Assembly: GCA_041402005.1 (NCBI GenBank)
Contig: JAWKTB010000004.1
Coordinates: 124,001 to 188,000 of the forward strand
Direction: 5' to 3'
DNA length: 64,000 nucleotides
Source of the DNA: JAJRXR01 sp041402005
GTDB lineage: Bacteria > Planctomycetota > Phycisphaerae > Phycisphaerales > UBA1924
The notes below the pieces were generated by a model. That model saw only the letters and a program-made list of their open reading frames with translations. It did not search any database and was not told the DNA's origin. The position numbers and the translations under genes were made by a program. Shown piece after piece: positions 54,586 to 63,787 of the stretch (position 1 is the first letter of the stretch; every line of letters begins with the position of its first letter).

Positions 54586-56433
54586 ATGCGCCTAGGTCTC
54601 TTTGCGACCATCGTTGGTGGCCTGGTCGTCATTGCCGACTCTGCCTCCGTGACGCTCGCCGGGCCGGCGCCGCTCGTCTACGAGGGACGCCTCTCCTACC
54701 TCAGCGCGCCCGTGGACAGCACCGCCGACCTCCGCTTCCGCCTCTTCGACGCCGCCCAGGGCGACGCCCAGATCGGCGACACCATCGAGATCCCCGCCGC
54801 CACGCTCGACGAGGGGGCCTTCCGCGTCACCCTCGACTTCGGCGATCGGCCCGCGACCGCGTGGCTCGAGGTCAGCGTCCGCGCCCCCGCCGGCGAGGGC
54901 GACTACGTCACCCTCTCCCCGCGTCAGCTCGTCGAGCCTGATATCGACATCGTTGCTGGCAATGCGACCCGCGCCCTCAACACGCCCGGGACCACGTCGA
55001 ACATCAAGTCCAGCGCGAGCCGCTCCACATCTCGCACGCCGCACGATCCCGCGCTCGATCCCGCCGGCGCCGGCTTCGATCCGGGCGCCATCACCCTCGG
55101 CTCCCTCGGCTCCGACCGGCCCGACGACAACATCAAGTTCGGCCCCGCCGGCGTCTGGGTCTCCTCCGGCGCGAACGTCATCTACACCGGTGGTAACGTC
55201 GGCATCGGCACGGCCTCGCCCTCCATGCCCCTTACCGTTGACTCCTCCACCGCCGCCCAATCCATCCTCGCCACCAACACCGCCATGAACGGACGCGGCA
55301 TCACCGGGCTCGCCACCGGCGCCAACGGCGCCAACTTCGGCGTCTTCGGGATCTCCTTCTCTCCGGGCGGCACCGGCGTCTTCGGACAGGCCAACCACGC
55401 CACCGGCGTCAACTACGGCGTCACCGGCACCTCCGGCTCCACCAACGGCACCGCCGTCCGCGGACTCGCCACCGCCACGACCGGCAATCCCGTCGCCGTC
55501 CGCGGCGTCAACTCCGGCAACGTCGGCTACGCCGGCTCATTCCTCGGCGGCAAGGGCGTCTACGTCCGCTCGATCACCGGCACGAACGCCGACTCTGGCG
55601 ACCTCCGCCCCATCGCCGACGCCAGTGTCGTCGTCGAGGGCGTCGACGCCATGCTCGAGGTCATCAGCGACAACTCCGGCGTCGTCGGCTCCGTCATCAC
55701 GCTCAAGGAGCTCATGCCCGACGGGACCTACGTCGACCACTGGGCGATCGGACGCGACGCCAGCGAGAGCGGGAACTCCTCCTTCATGATCACCTACGAG
55801 ACGATCCCCAACGGCGCCCAGGGCAACCACCTCGTCATCGAAACTAACGGCAACACCGGCATCGGGCGCGACCCGACCACCAACAGGCTCGAGGTCGAGG
55901 GAAACGCCTCCAAGACCGCCTCGGGCTCCTGGCTCGCCAACTCCGACCGGCGCATCAAGACCAACATCGAGACCGTCACCGACGCCCTCGACACGCTCGA
56001 CCGCGTGAGGCTCGTCAGCTTCGACTACACCGACGATTACAAGGCCGCCCATCCCTCGATCGCGGACCACAAGTACGTCAACGTCATCGCCCAGGAGTTT
56101 GCGGAGGTCTTCCCCGACGAAGTCAAGGGCTCGGGCGAGCGTTTGCCAGACGGCTCAGAGATCCTCCAGGTCGACACCTACCCCCTGACCATCTACTCCG
56201 CCGCCGCGGTCCAGGAGCTGCACGCGATCGTCGAGCAGCAGAAAACTGAAATCGCAAGCCTCCAGAGCGACAACGAGTCCCTCGCGGCCCAGGTCGAAGC
56301 GCTCCGCGCCGACGTCGAATCGATCCGTACGGGGCGCCGCCCGATCGCTGCCTCTTTCGTTCCCCCGCTGCTGCTGGCGGCGGGGATCAGTTGCTTTGCC
56401 GTGATGCGTATCAGAAAGGACACAAGCAGATGA
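54586..56433 (+). CDS. Tail-fibre-like surface protein with S74 chaperone domain and C-terminal membrane anchor
   Basis: 615 residues. A signal peptide (ATIVGGLVVIADSASVTLAG) precedes an N-terminal domain of about 100 residues (LVYEGRLSYLSAPVDSTADL). Then come NVGIGTASPSMPLTV and Gly/Thr/Asn-rich repeats such as GTGVFGQANHATGVNYGV. Near residue 455 is SDRRIKTNIETVTDALDTL, the start of a peptidase S74 intramolecular chaperone domain with its Ser/Lys pair, running to NVIAQEFAEVFPDEV. A coiled coil and a final helix PLLLAAGISCFAVMRIRK complete it. S74 domains usually end the protein and cut themselves off; here a membrane anchor follows. ATG with GGGGAG 9 bases upstream. Its first half is nearly repeated in the next gene. 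Confidence 0.85.
   Translation: MRLGLFATIVGGLVVIADSASVTLAGPAPLVYEGRLSYLSAPVDSTADLRFRLFDAAQGDAQIGDTIEIPAATLDEGAFRVTLDFGDRPATAWLEVSVRAPAGEGDYVTLSPRQLVEPDIDIVAGNATRALNTPGTTSNIKSSASRSTSRTPHDPALDPAGAGFDPGAITLGSLGSDRPDDNIKFGPAGVWVSSGANVIYTGGNVGIGTASPSMPLTVDSSTAAQSILATNTAMNGRGITGLATGANGANFGVFGISFSPGGTGVFGQANHATGVNYGVTGTSGSTNGTAVRGLATATTGNPVAVRGVNSGNVGYAGSFLGGKGVYVRSITGTNADSGDLRPIADASVVVEGVDAMLEVISDNSGVVGSVITLKELMPDGTYVDHWAIGRDASESGNSSFMITYETIPNGAQGNHLVIETNGNTGIGRDPTTNRLEVEGNASKTASGSWLANSDRRIKTNIETVTDALDTLDRVRLVSFDYTDDYKAAHPSIADHKYVNVIAQEFAEVFPDEVKGSGERLPDGSEILQVDTYPLTIYSAAAVQELHAIVEQQKTEIASLQSDNESLAAQVEALRADVESIRTGRRPIAASFVPPLLLAAGISCFAVMRIRKDTSR
54670..55485 (+). repeat. Direct repeat, copy 1 (5' half of tail-fibre-like gene)
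   Basis: This stretch and 56508-57320 code for nearly the same sequence and stay very similar at the DNA level over about 815 bases, including synonymous positions, with a net length difference of 3 bases. Similarity is weakest around the linker coded near 54940-55060. It marks recent tandem duplication or gene conversion. Confidence 0.9.
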
Positions 56434-58310
56434 GAATCCGAACCAGGATCCTGACACTCGCGGCGTTCGCGGGCGCGGTGGCGGGGGCGACGCCCGCGTT
56501 CGCCGGGCCGCTCGTCTACGAGGGGCGCCTCTCCTACCTCAGCGCGCCCGTGGACAGCACCGCCGACCTCCGCTTCCGCCTCTTCGACGCCGCCCAGGGC
56601 GGCGCCCAGATCGGCGACACCATCGAGACCCCCGCCGCCAAGCTCAACGAGGGCGCCTTCCGCGTCTCACTTGACTTCGGCGATCGGGTATCCGCCGCCT
56701 GGCTCGAGGTCAGCGTCCGCGCCCCCGCCGGCGAGGGCGACTACGTCACCCTCTCCCCGCGTCAGCTCGTCGAGCCCGGCCTCAACTTCGTCGCCGGTCA
56801 CACGGCCACCAGCCGCGACGCAGCGCCGATCTCAGGCGCCAAGTCCGGCGCCCGCCTCTCCACCTCTTCCAACACGCCGCACGACCCCGTGCTCGATCCC
56901 GCCGGCGGCTTCGACCCCAACGCCATCACCCTCGGCTCCCTCGGCTCCGACCGGCCCGATGACAACATCAAGTTCGGCCCCGCCGGCGTCTGGGTCTCCT
57001 CGGGCGCCAACGTCATCTACCAGTTCGGCAACGTCGGCATCGGCACGGGCTCGCCCTCCATGCCCCTGACCGTCAACTCCTCCACCGCCGCCCAGTCCAT
57101 CCTCGCCACCAACACGGCCATGAACGGACGCGGCGTCACAGGCCTCGCCACCGGAAACAGCGGCGCCAACTTCGGCGTCTTCGGGATCTCCTTCTCTCCG
57201 GGCGGCACCGGCGTCTTCGGACAGGCCAACCACGGGACCGGCGTCAACTACGGCGTCACCGGGACCTCCGGCTCCACCAACGGCACCGGCGTCCGCGGAC
57301 TCGCCACATCCGCGACCGGCGCCTCCGTCGGCATCTTCGGACAGGCCGCCAGCGCAACCGGATGGCCTGGCTTCTTCGAGGGCGTTGACGCCACCTTCGA
57401 CCAGGATGTCGGCATCCGCGACGGCCTCACCGTCTTCAAGACCAACAGCACGAACACTCTGATCCGGCTTGTGGGAAAAAACGGCCTTGAAAACTCATCC
57501 GCCCTTCTCGAACTCGGGTCGCTCGGAAACAGCGGCTTCGTGGAGACTCCGTTCAATATCTACTTCGTCATGGACAACGACAACACGTCTGCATCTGGGC
57601 AGATCAGCTTCTATGAGGACGACTTCCAATCCGGCAACGAGCTCATGCGTGTCCAGGCCGGCGAGGGCGCCGCGGTCCTCGGTGACGGCGCCTTCACCGC
57701 CAACGGCATCGACTACGCCGAGGCCTTCCGCGTCGCCCACGACGGCCTCGAGCCCGGCGACGTCGTCACCATGGTCCGGGGCGACTGGGAGCACATCGAA
57801 CTCGCCGACGTCGCCTACGACGACATGCTCGTCGGCGTCGTCTCCGAACGCCCCTCCTTCATCGCCGGCATGAGCTTCGAGGCTGAGGCCCGCGCCGCCG
57901 CGGAGATCGGCGTCGATCTTGCCCAGCGCGTCCCGGTCGGGCAGTCGCAGGAGCAGTTCGAATCCGCGCGCCACGCCGCCGTCCGCGCCCAGCTCCAACA
58001 CACCACGCGCCCCATCGCCCTCGCCGGTCGTGTGCCGGTCAAGGTTGACGCCTCCTATGGCCCCATCCACGCCGGCGACCGCCTCACCTCCAGCCCCACC
58101 CCGGGGCACGCGATGGTCCAGACTCGCCCGGGCCCCTCGATCGGCATCGCGCTCGAGAACTTCGCGCAGGGTGAAGGCAAGATCATCGTGCTGATCCAGC
58201 CCGGCTGGACCGGCCTCTCCGACCAGCAGTACGAGCAGCTCGAGTCTCGCAACGCCGAGCTCGAGGCCCGCATCGAGGCGCTCGAGCAGCTCATCACGGG
58301 GGCGCCATGA
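56430..58310 (+). CDS. Tail-fibre-like surface protein, tandem paralogue without S74 domain
   Basis: 626 residues. Signal peptide (TLAAFAGAVAGATPAFAG), then the same N-terminal domain and Gly-rich repeats as the upstream gene. The C-terminal third differs: GIDYAEAFRVAHDGLEPGDVV, LVGVVSERPSFIAGMSF, IALAGRVPVKVDASYGPIHAGDRL and IGIALENFAQGEGKIIVLIQPGW. This pattern occurs in collagen-like and fibre surface proteins of other bacteria. It ends in a coiled coil (QLESRNAELEARIEALEQL) with no membrane anchor. The start overlaps the previous stop by 4 bases (ATGA), so both are made from one message. Confidence 0.85.
   Translation: MRIRTRILTLAAFAGAVAGATPAFAGPLVYEGRLSYLSAPVDSTADLRFRLFDAAQGGAQIGDTIETPAAKLNEGAFRVSLDFGDRVSAAWLEVSVRAPAGEGDYVTLSPRQLVEPGLNFVAGHTATSRDAAPISGAKSGARLSTSSNTPHDPVLDPAGGFDPNAITLGSLGSDRPDDNIKFGPAGVWVSSGANVIYQFGNVGIGTGSPSMPLTVNSSTAAQSILATNTAMNGRGVTGLATGNSGANFGVFGISFSPGGTGVFGQANHGTGVNYGVTGTSGSTNGTGVRGLATSATGASVGIFGQAASATGWPGFFEGVDATFDQDVGIRDGLTVFKTNSTNTLIRLVGKNGLENSSALLELGSLGNSGFVETPFNIYFVMDNDNTSASGQISFYEDDFQSGNELMRVQAGEGAAVLGDGAFTANGIDYAEAFRVAHDGLEPGDVVTMVRGDWEHIELADVAYDDMLVGVVSERPSFIAGMSFEAEARAAAEIGVDLAQRVPVGQSQEQFESARHAAVRAQLQHTTRPIALAGRVPVKVDASYGPIHAGDRLTSSPTPGHAMVQTRPGPSIGIALENFAQGEGKIIVLIQPGWTGLSDQQYEQLESRNAELEARIEALEQLITGAP
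56508..57320 (+). repeat. Direct repeat, copy 2
   Basis: Partner of 54670-55485, in the same orientation and 1838 bases downstream. The similarity stops at GCGACCGGC, after which the two genes diverge. Confidence 0.9.
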
Positions 58311-58681
58311 TGCGAAACGCACGCAACATCCTGACGCTCGCGGCGGCGCTGGTCGCGGGCGGGATCACGGGCGGCTCCGCGCCGCTCCAGAACGCCCAGG
58401 TTCTCCAGGGCGCCGGCTTCGTTCTCGAACTCACACCCGCGCGCGCGGCGCAGGAACTCAGCGCCGAGGGCTTCACCCTCACCGGCGTCGTGAACGCCGC
58501 ACGTCCCACCATCCCGGACCTCGCGGCCCCCTTCGGCGTCATCGACGCCGCGGACACCGCCGCCTTCGTCCGCATGATGGACGTGGGCGACCCGAACGCC
58601 GACCTTGCCGAGCCCTGGGGCGTGATCGACGCGGGCGATTTTGTCGAGTTCACGCGCCGCCACGAGGCGGCCCGCAAGTAG
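58307..58681 (+). CDS. Small exported protein with dockerin-like double repeat
   Basis: 124 residues. The first 25 residues are a signal peptide (ILTLAAALVAGGITGG). After a linker of about 40 residues comes PDLAAPFGVIDAADTAAFV, then ADLAEPWGVIDAGDFVEFT. These match the two repeats of the GC-dockerin tail, with Asp-rich loops, but lack the flanking Cys and the GCP end. It overlaps the preceding fibre gene by 4 bases and is the third gene of that operon. It could be a free dockerin-like adaptor for the fibre proteins. A second ATG one codon later is possible. No enzymatic motif is seen. Confidence 0.8.
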   Translation: MMRNARNILTLAAALVAGGITGGSAPLQNAQVLQGAGFVLELTPARAAQELSAEGFTLTGVVNAARPTIPDLAAPFGVIDAADTAAFVRMMDVGDPNADLAEPWGVIDAGDFVEFTRRHEAARK

Positions 58682-58705
58682 CATCATTGCTGCCCGATCC
58701 CGTGC

Positions 58706-58737
58706 GGCGGCGGCCCCCGGGCCGCCGCCTTTTCTTT
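58706..58737 (+). terminator. Rho-independent terminator after the fibre operon
   Basis: An 11-base GC-rich inverted repeat GGCGGCGGCCC / GGGCCGCCGCC with a 2-base centre is followed by TTTTCTTT. It lies 24 bases after the small dockerin-like gene. Confidence 0.88.
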
Positions 58738-58753
58738 GTACTGGAGTCGTGAC

Positions 58754-60031
58754 ATGCCCCGGACCATTCCGTTCGCGTCTATCGCCCTCGCCGCGATCCT
58801 TGCTCTCCCCGCGATCGCCGCCCCCGACAAGCCCGCCGTCCCCTCGCGCCCCGACGCCCCAGTTCCGAACGACGACGCCGAGCGGGGCGGGCCCGTCCTG
58901 AACATGAACACGCAGGTCTTCTACGCCACCCTCCAGGCGGCCATCGACGACGCCAGCCCGAACGACAACCTCAGCGTCACCAACACCACGCTCAACGAGG
59001 TCGACGTCCTCGTCGACAAGCCCCTCACCATCATCGGCCAGGGCAACGGCGGGCTCGGCGTCAGCATCCTCGACCCCAACTCCGCCGGACGGTGTATGAC
59101 CATCTCCCACACCGGCCCCGTCCGCATCATCGGCATGATGTTCCGCAACGGACGCGTCGACAACGACGACGGCGCCGGCGTCCGTGTCGACGACTCCACC
59201 GTCTCCTTCGAGGGGTGCATCTTCCTGCAGTGCCACGCATTCAACGGCTTGGCCGGCGCCCTCTTCCCCTTCGGTGGCTCCAGCGTCACGCTCGACGCCT
59301 GCAACTTCCTCCAGAACTCCGCCACCCAGTACGCCCTCATGTGGGGCCCCGGCGGCGTCGGCGTCACCATGACCAACTGCCAGATATCCGACAACGGCGC
59401 CCTCGACGAAGGCGTCGGCGAGCTCGTCTTCATGCAGAACGAATCCCAGCTCCACCTGATCAACTGCACGCTCGCCCGCAACGGCTTCGGCGACGACCCG
59501 GGCCAGTACCTCCTCGGCGCCGACGGCCCCCCCACATACATCGAGGCGGACAACTGCATCATCTGGGGCAACCAGGGCGCCCCCTTCGCCGCGCCGAACG
59601 CCACCGCCTCCCGATGCATCCTGCAGGGCGATCCCCCGCCCAACGCCTTCGACAACATCGACGCCGACCCGATGTTCCGCGACTTCGACAACTTTGATTT
59701 CCGCCTCGCCCCCGGTTCGCCCGCCATCGACGCCGCCTACGCCTTCTACCTCGCCGAGTACGATCCCGTCACCCAGATCGTCACGTCGTACCGGACGTCC
59801 GACGCCTTCAACGAGTTCCGCTACTTCGACGACCCGCGCACGCCGGACACCGGCGCCGGCGCCGGCGTAGTCGCGGGGAACTCGGCCCTGCCCAACCTCG
59901 CCATCCCCGACATCGGCGCCCACGAGTTCCACGGGGGCGAGTGCGCCGCCGACCTCGCCCTCCCCTTCGGCGTCCTCGACTTCTCCGACGTCTTCCAGTT
60001 CCTCGTCGACTTCGGCGCCGGCTGCCCCTGA
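58754..60031 (+). CDS. Secreted right-handed beta-helix protein with GC-dockerin tail
   Basis: 425 residues. Signal peptide (IALAAILALPAIAAPD), then a parallel beta-helix of repeated short strands with NC and DAC turns (VTLDACNFLQNSAT, VTMTNCQISDNGAL, LHLINCTLARNGF), and SPAIDAAY near residue 325. After an insert it ends in CAADLALPFGVLDFSDV, a single GC-dockerin repeat plus FGAGCP. Such helices often bind or cleave polysaccharides, but no pectate-lyase catalytic residues could be identified. ATG with GGAG 7 bases upstream, just after a terminator. Confidence 0.88.
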   Translation: MPRTIPFASIALAAILALPAIAAPDKPAVPSRPDAPVPNDDAERGGPVLNMNTQVFYATLQAAIDDASPNDNLSVTNTTLNEVDVLVDKPLTIIGQGNGGLGVSILDPNSAGRCMTISHTGPVRIIGMMFRNGRVDNDDGAGVRVDDSTVSFEGCIFLQCHAFNGLAGALFPFGGSSVTLDACNFLQNSATQYALMWGPGGVGVTMTNCQISDNGALDEGVGELVFMQNESQLHLINCTLARNGFGDDPGQYLLGADGPPTYIEADNCIIWGNQGAPFAAPNATASRCILQGDPPPNAFDNIDADPMFRDFDNFDFRLAPGSPAIDAAYAFYLAEYDPVTQIVTSYRTSDAFNEFRYFDDPRTPDTGAGAGVVAGNSALPNLAIPDIGAHEFHGGECAADLALPFGVLDFSDVFQFLVDFGAGCP

Positions 60032-60125
60032 GCCCGATCTCCGACACCGCGCTCCGAGAGACAGGGCGCGCCTGGTACGCTGGCGGTCGACCGTGTCTGC
60101 GTCTCATGCTCGCAGGGGGTTCCCG

Positions 60126-61325
60126 ATGCGCCCGATCGTCCTCGTTCTCGTGACCGCCGTCGCCGTGCTCGTCCCCGCCTCGCGTGCCCAGGACCGAGGC
60201 GCAACCCCCGTCCACAACAGGACCCAGGGCGTCTCCTACCCCACCCTCGCCCAGGCGGTCGCCGACGCCAACCCCCACGACCTGATCAAGATCGACGCCG
60301 TCCAGCTCGTCGAGCACGACATCCTCATCGACAAGCCCATCACCATCCTCGGCGCCGGCGCCGACCAGACGTCCATCTACGCCCATAGCGACGGGCGCTG
60401 CCTCGTCATCGAGACCGGCGACCAGCTCGACCCCGTCCGCATCGTGGGCATCAAGCTCCGAGCGGGGCGGTCCAAGGGCGCCAACGGCGGGAACGTCCGC
60501 GTCTACGACTCGTACGCCATCTTCGAGCGCTGCCGCATCGAATCGGGCCAGGCGCAGTTCGCCTCGGGGGGCGCGATGTACGCCGCCTACTCGCTCGTCA
60601 CGCTCGATGCCTGCGTCATCACCGACAACACCGCCTCCGACGTTGCCGCCATCTACGCCCCGGACTCCGGCCTCGCCCTCGCCAACTGCGTTGTCACCGG
60701 CAACCGCGCGACCACAGGCCCTTGTCACGGCTTCCGGCTCGGCGGCGTCAACGTCGTCTCCCTGGTCAACTGCACGATCGCGAACAACGCCAACGGCGCC
60801 GATCCTGGCGACTACCTCGTCGACAACGACTTCATGACCTTCGTCACCAACTCCATCGTCTGGGGCAACGACGCCGACGTCTTCAGCCCCGAGACGACCT
60901 TCCTTCTCCTCAACTCCTCCATCATCGAGGGGTTCGACGCCCCCGGCATCCTCGACGTCGACCCCCTCTTCGCCGACGCGGGCGCCGGCGACTACCGCCT
61001 CTCACCCGCCTCGCCCGCCATCGACGCCGGCTGGAACGAGTATCTCGTCGACCCGCACGTCCAGTACGACTTCCCAACCTACCGCCTCGCCGACGCTCTC
61101 AACCAGTTCCGGTTCCGCGATGACCCCGGCACGCCCGACACCGGGCGCCAGCACGACCCGAACCCGACGCTCCCATCGAACACGCCGATCGTGGACATCG
61201 GCGCGATCGAGTTCGATGGCGTGACACCCGACGCCTGCCCCGCCGACCTGGTCGAGCCCTTCGGCACGCTCGATTTCTCCGATGTCTTCGAGTTCCTCAC
61301 ATTCTTCGGCGCCGGCTGCCCGTAG
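60126..61325 (+). CDS. Secreted right-handed beta-helix protein with GC-dockerin tail (paralogue)
   Basis: 399 residues and clearly related to the upstream gene: signal peptide (LVLVTAVAVLVPASRAQD), shared YPTLAQAVADANPHDL/YATLQAAIDDASPNDN region, DKPITILGAG, then helix repeats (VTLDACVITDN, LALANCVVTGN, VSLVNCTIANN), SPAIDAGWNEY, and a single GC-dockerin repeat CPADLVEPFGTLDFSDV ending FGAGCP. It is a tandem duplicate that has diverged strongly. The start has AGGGGG 7-8 bases upstream. Confidence 0.88.
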   Translation: MRPIVLVLVTAVAVLVPASRAQDRGATPVHNRTQGVSYPTLAQAVADANPHDLIKIDAVQLVEHDILIDKPITILGAGADQTSIYAHSDGRCLVIETGDQLDPVRIVGIKLRAGRSKGANGGNVRVYDSYAIFERCRIESGQAQFASGGAMYAAYSLVTLDACVITDNTASDVAAIYAPDSGLALANCVVTGNRATTGPCHGFRLGGVNVVSLVNCTIANNANGADPGDYLVDNDFMTFVTNSIVWGNDADVFSPETTFLLLNSSIIEGFDAPGILDVDPLFADAGAGDYRLSPASPAIDAGWNEYLVDPHVQYDFPTYRLADALNQFRFRDDPGTPDTGRQHDPNPTLPSNTPIVDIGAIEFDGVTPDACPADLVEPFGTLDFSDVFEFLTFFGAGCP

Positions 61326-61426
61326 ACGGGGTCTCGGCGCCGCGATGTGAAGGGCGCGCAAAGAGCCCGGCGCCCACGCCCGCGTCTGGTAGCATCCGGG
61401 ACGTTCACCACTCCCGGGAGCCCGAG

Positions 61427-63436
61427 ATGAGAACGCCGCTCTTCGCCGTCGTCTGCGTCGTCGCCTTGGCGCCCCTCGCCAGCGCCCAGATCATCGACGA
61501 GAACACCGCCCCCGACCACGACCGCCACACCGTCCGTCACACCGCCCCTCACCCGGCCTCCCTCGACCCCGAACGCTTCTTCACCAACCGCGAGACATCG
61601 ATCAACCTCCCCCTGCCCGACGAGCAGGACGCCTTCTTCTTCGTCGTCTACGGCGACCGTACGGGCGGCCCCGCCGCCGGCATCAACGTCCTCAAGGATG
61701 CCGTCCACGACACCAACCTCCTCGAGCCCGACCTCGTCATGACCGTCGGCGACCTCGTCAACGGGTACAACCAGACCGACGAGTGGATGGCGCAGATGAC
61801 CGAGTTCAAGGGCGTGATGGACCAGCTCCTGTGCCCCTGGTTCCCGGTCGCCGGCAACCACGACGTCTACTGGCGCGGGCCCGGCAAGCCCAAGAACGAG
61901 CACGACGCCGACTACGAGATGCACTTCGGCCCCCTCTGGTACGCCTTCGAGCACAAGAACTGCTGGTTCATCGCCCTCTACTCCGACGAAGGCAATCCCG
62001 AGACGGGCGAGAAGAACTTCAACAAGCCCGACTGCCAGGTGATGAGCGACGAGCAGTTCGACTGGCTCGCCGAGACGCTCGAGCGCGCCAAGGGCGCCGA
62101 CCACGTCTTCCTCTTCCTGCACCACCCCCGCTGGCTCGGCGGGAACTACGGCGACGACTGGGAACGTGTCCACAAGCTCCTCGTCGACGCCGGCAACGTC
62201 TCGGCCGTCTTCGCCGGGCACATCCACCGCATGCGTTACGACCCCCGCGACGGCATCGAGTACGTCACCCTCGCCACCGTCGGCGGCGGCCAGTCCCACA
62301 CCGTCCCCGACGCCGGCTGGCTCCACCAGTTCCACATCGTCACGGTCCGCAAGGACCAGCTCGCCCTCTCCTCGCTCCCCGTCGGCAAGGTCATGGATGT
62401 CCGCGAGCTGACGGGCGACCTCGCCGACGAGGCCGCCAAGCTCGCCGCGACGATGCCCACGATCGACGCGCCGGTCGAGCTGGACGCCAACGGCGGCGCG
62501 GATACGACCGTCTCGGTCACCATCCGCAACACGACCTCGCACGACGCCGAGTACTTCGTCGCGCCCGATTCCGACGACAGCCGGTGGTCCTTCCTGCCCG
62601 ACCACACGCACACCATCCTCGCCGCCGGCGAGACCCGCGTGGTCTCCTTCCGCGTCAAGCGGATGGCCAACTCGCTCGACGACGCGATCCGCCCGCTCTC
62701 GCTCGTGGTCGACGCCGAGGTGCTGATGCCGGGCCATCGGTACGCGCTGCCGACACGCTGGGTCGAGGCGCCGATCCACTTCCTCGCCCCGCCCGAGCCG
62801 ACGACCGAGGCGGACCTCGCCCTCGCCCTCGACGGCGAAACCACCTTCGCCTCCATCCCTAGCGCCGACATCGACCTGCCCGACGGCCCCTTCACCCTCG
62901 AGTGCTGGTTCCGTGCCGACAAGTACTCACCCCGCACCGGCCTCATCGCCAAGACCGAGTCGAGCGAGTACGGCCTCTTCGTCTCCAACGCCCGCCCCGA
63001 GTTCTCCGTCCACCTCAACAACGCCTACGCCACCGCCGCGACCAAGGAGCCGATCCTCCAGACCGACCACTGGACCCACATCGCCGGCGTCTACGACACC
63101 AAGGAAGTCCGTCTCTACGTGGACGGCCATCTCGTCGCCCGCGCCCCCGCCTCCGGCAAGCGCACCCGCAACGCCCTCCCCCTCATCCTCGGCGCCGACG
63201 TCGACGGGAACGGGAACCCCGTCAGCTTCTTCGATGGTCAGATCGACGCCGTCCGCCTGTCCACCACCGCCCGCTACTCGGGCGACGCCTTTACACCGGC
63301 CCGCGCGTGGGCCCCGGACGCCGCCACCCTGATCCTCCACGACATGGACCGCTCCATCGGCCCCTGGATCCTCGGCCCGACCGCCTCCACCGCGCGCCTC
63401 GCCAAGGGCGCCACTCTCGAACCCGTCGCCCCGTAG
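61427..63436 (+). CDS. Exported calcineurin-like metallophosphoesterase with LamG domain
   Basis: 669 residues. Signal peptide (LFAVVCVVALAPLASAQ), then the metallophosphoesterase signature: YGDRTGG, GDLVNG, GNHD, HHPR and GHIHRM (about residues 75-270), all metal ligands present. A beta-rich middle (about 345-460) leads to a LamG/concanavalin-like domain (about 470-640) with FTLECWFRADKYSPRTGLIA and WTHIAGVYDTKEVRLYVDG. It lacks the GC-dockerin tail of its neighbours. It probably hydrolyses a phosphoester outside the cytoplasm while the LamG domain binds a glycan (inference). Confidence 0.92.
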   Translation: MRTPLFAVVCVVALAPLASAQIIDENTAPDHDRHTVRHTAPHPASLDPERFFTNRETSINLPLPDEQDAFFFVVYGDRTGGPAAGINVLKDAVHDTNLLEPDLVMTVGDLVNGYNQTDEWMAQMTEFKGVMDQLLCPWFPVAGNHDVYWRGPGKPKNEHDADYEMHFGPLWYAFEHKNCWFIALYSDEGNPETGEKNFNKPDCQVMSDEQFDWLAETLERAKGADHVFLFLHHPRWLGGNYGDDWERVHKLLVDAGNVSAVFAGHIHRMRYDPRDGIEYVTLATVGGGQSHTVPDAGWLHQFHIVTVRKDQLALSSLPVGKVMDVRELTGDLADEAAKLAATMPTIDAPVELDANGGADTTVSVTIRNTTSHDAEYFVAPDSDDSRWSFLPDHTHTILAAGETRVVSFRVKRMANSLDDAIRPLSLVVDAEVLMPGHRYALPTRWVEAPIHFLAPPEPTTEADLALALDGETTFASIPSADIDLPDGPFTLECWFRADKYSPRTGLIAKTESSEYGLFVSNARPEFSVHLNNAYATAATKEPILQTDHWTHIAGVYDTKEVRLYVDGHLVARAPASGKRTRNALPLILGADVDGNGNPVSFFDGQIDAVRLSTTARYSGDAFTPARAWAPDAATLILHDMDRSIGPWILGPTASTARLAKGATLEPVAP

Positions 63437-63562
63437 CCGGCGCCCCGGCTGTGACGTGCCATGGCTGACCCAAAAGGCAGCCGCTCCCCCCACCCCTACG
63501 CGCACACCAACCCCACCCGTCCCCGCCGACAGGCCCGCGCTACCCCCGTCACGATGTCTCAC

Positions 63563-63787
63563 CTACTGCCGGTACGTGATCCGAGCCCGCGTCAGGTCGT
63601 AGGGGCTCATCTCGACCGTCACTGTGTCCCCGGGCAGGATCCGGATGTAGTGCTTGCGCATCTTCCCCGACACGTACCCGATCACCTCGGACTGCTGCTC
63701 GTTCGGCAGCCGCAGCCGGAACATCGCGTTCGGCAAGGCCTCCACGACCACCGCCTCCATGGTGAACTTCTCGTCCTGCCTCGCCAT
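63563..63787 (-). CDS. infA: Translation initiation factor IF-1
   Basis: 74 residues forming a single S1/OB-fold domain: FTMEAVVVEALPNAMFRLRL, GYVSGKMRKHYIRILPGDTV and SPYDLTRARITYR. It binds the ribosomal A site during initiation. It is a lone gene here, convergent with the metallophosphoesterase 126 bases away. ATG at 63787 is preferred over an in-frame GTG seven codons upstream because of the family N-terminus. No gene is seen between it and the window end (63788-64000); that stretch should hold its promoter. Confidence 0.95.
   Translation of the reverse strand: MARQDEKFTMEAVVVEALPNAMFRLRLPNEQQSEVIGYVSGKMRKHYIRILPGDTVTVEMSPYDLTRARITYRQ

Noticed and set aside
54586..58310. Prophage tail region
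   Set aside because: The proteins resemble tail fibres but have signal peptides and a membrane anchor, and no capsid, portal, terminase, baseplate or integrase gene is present.
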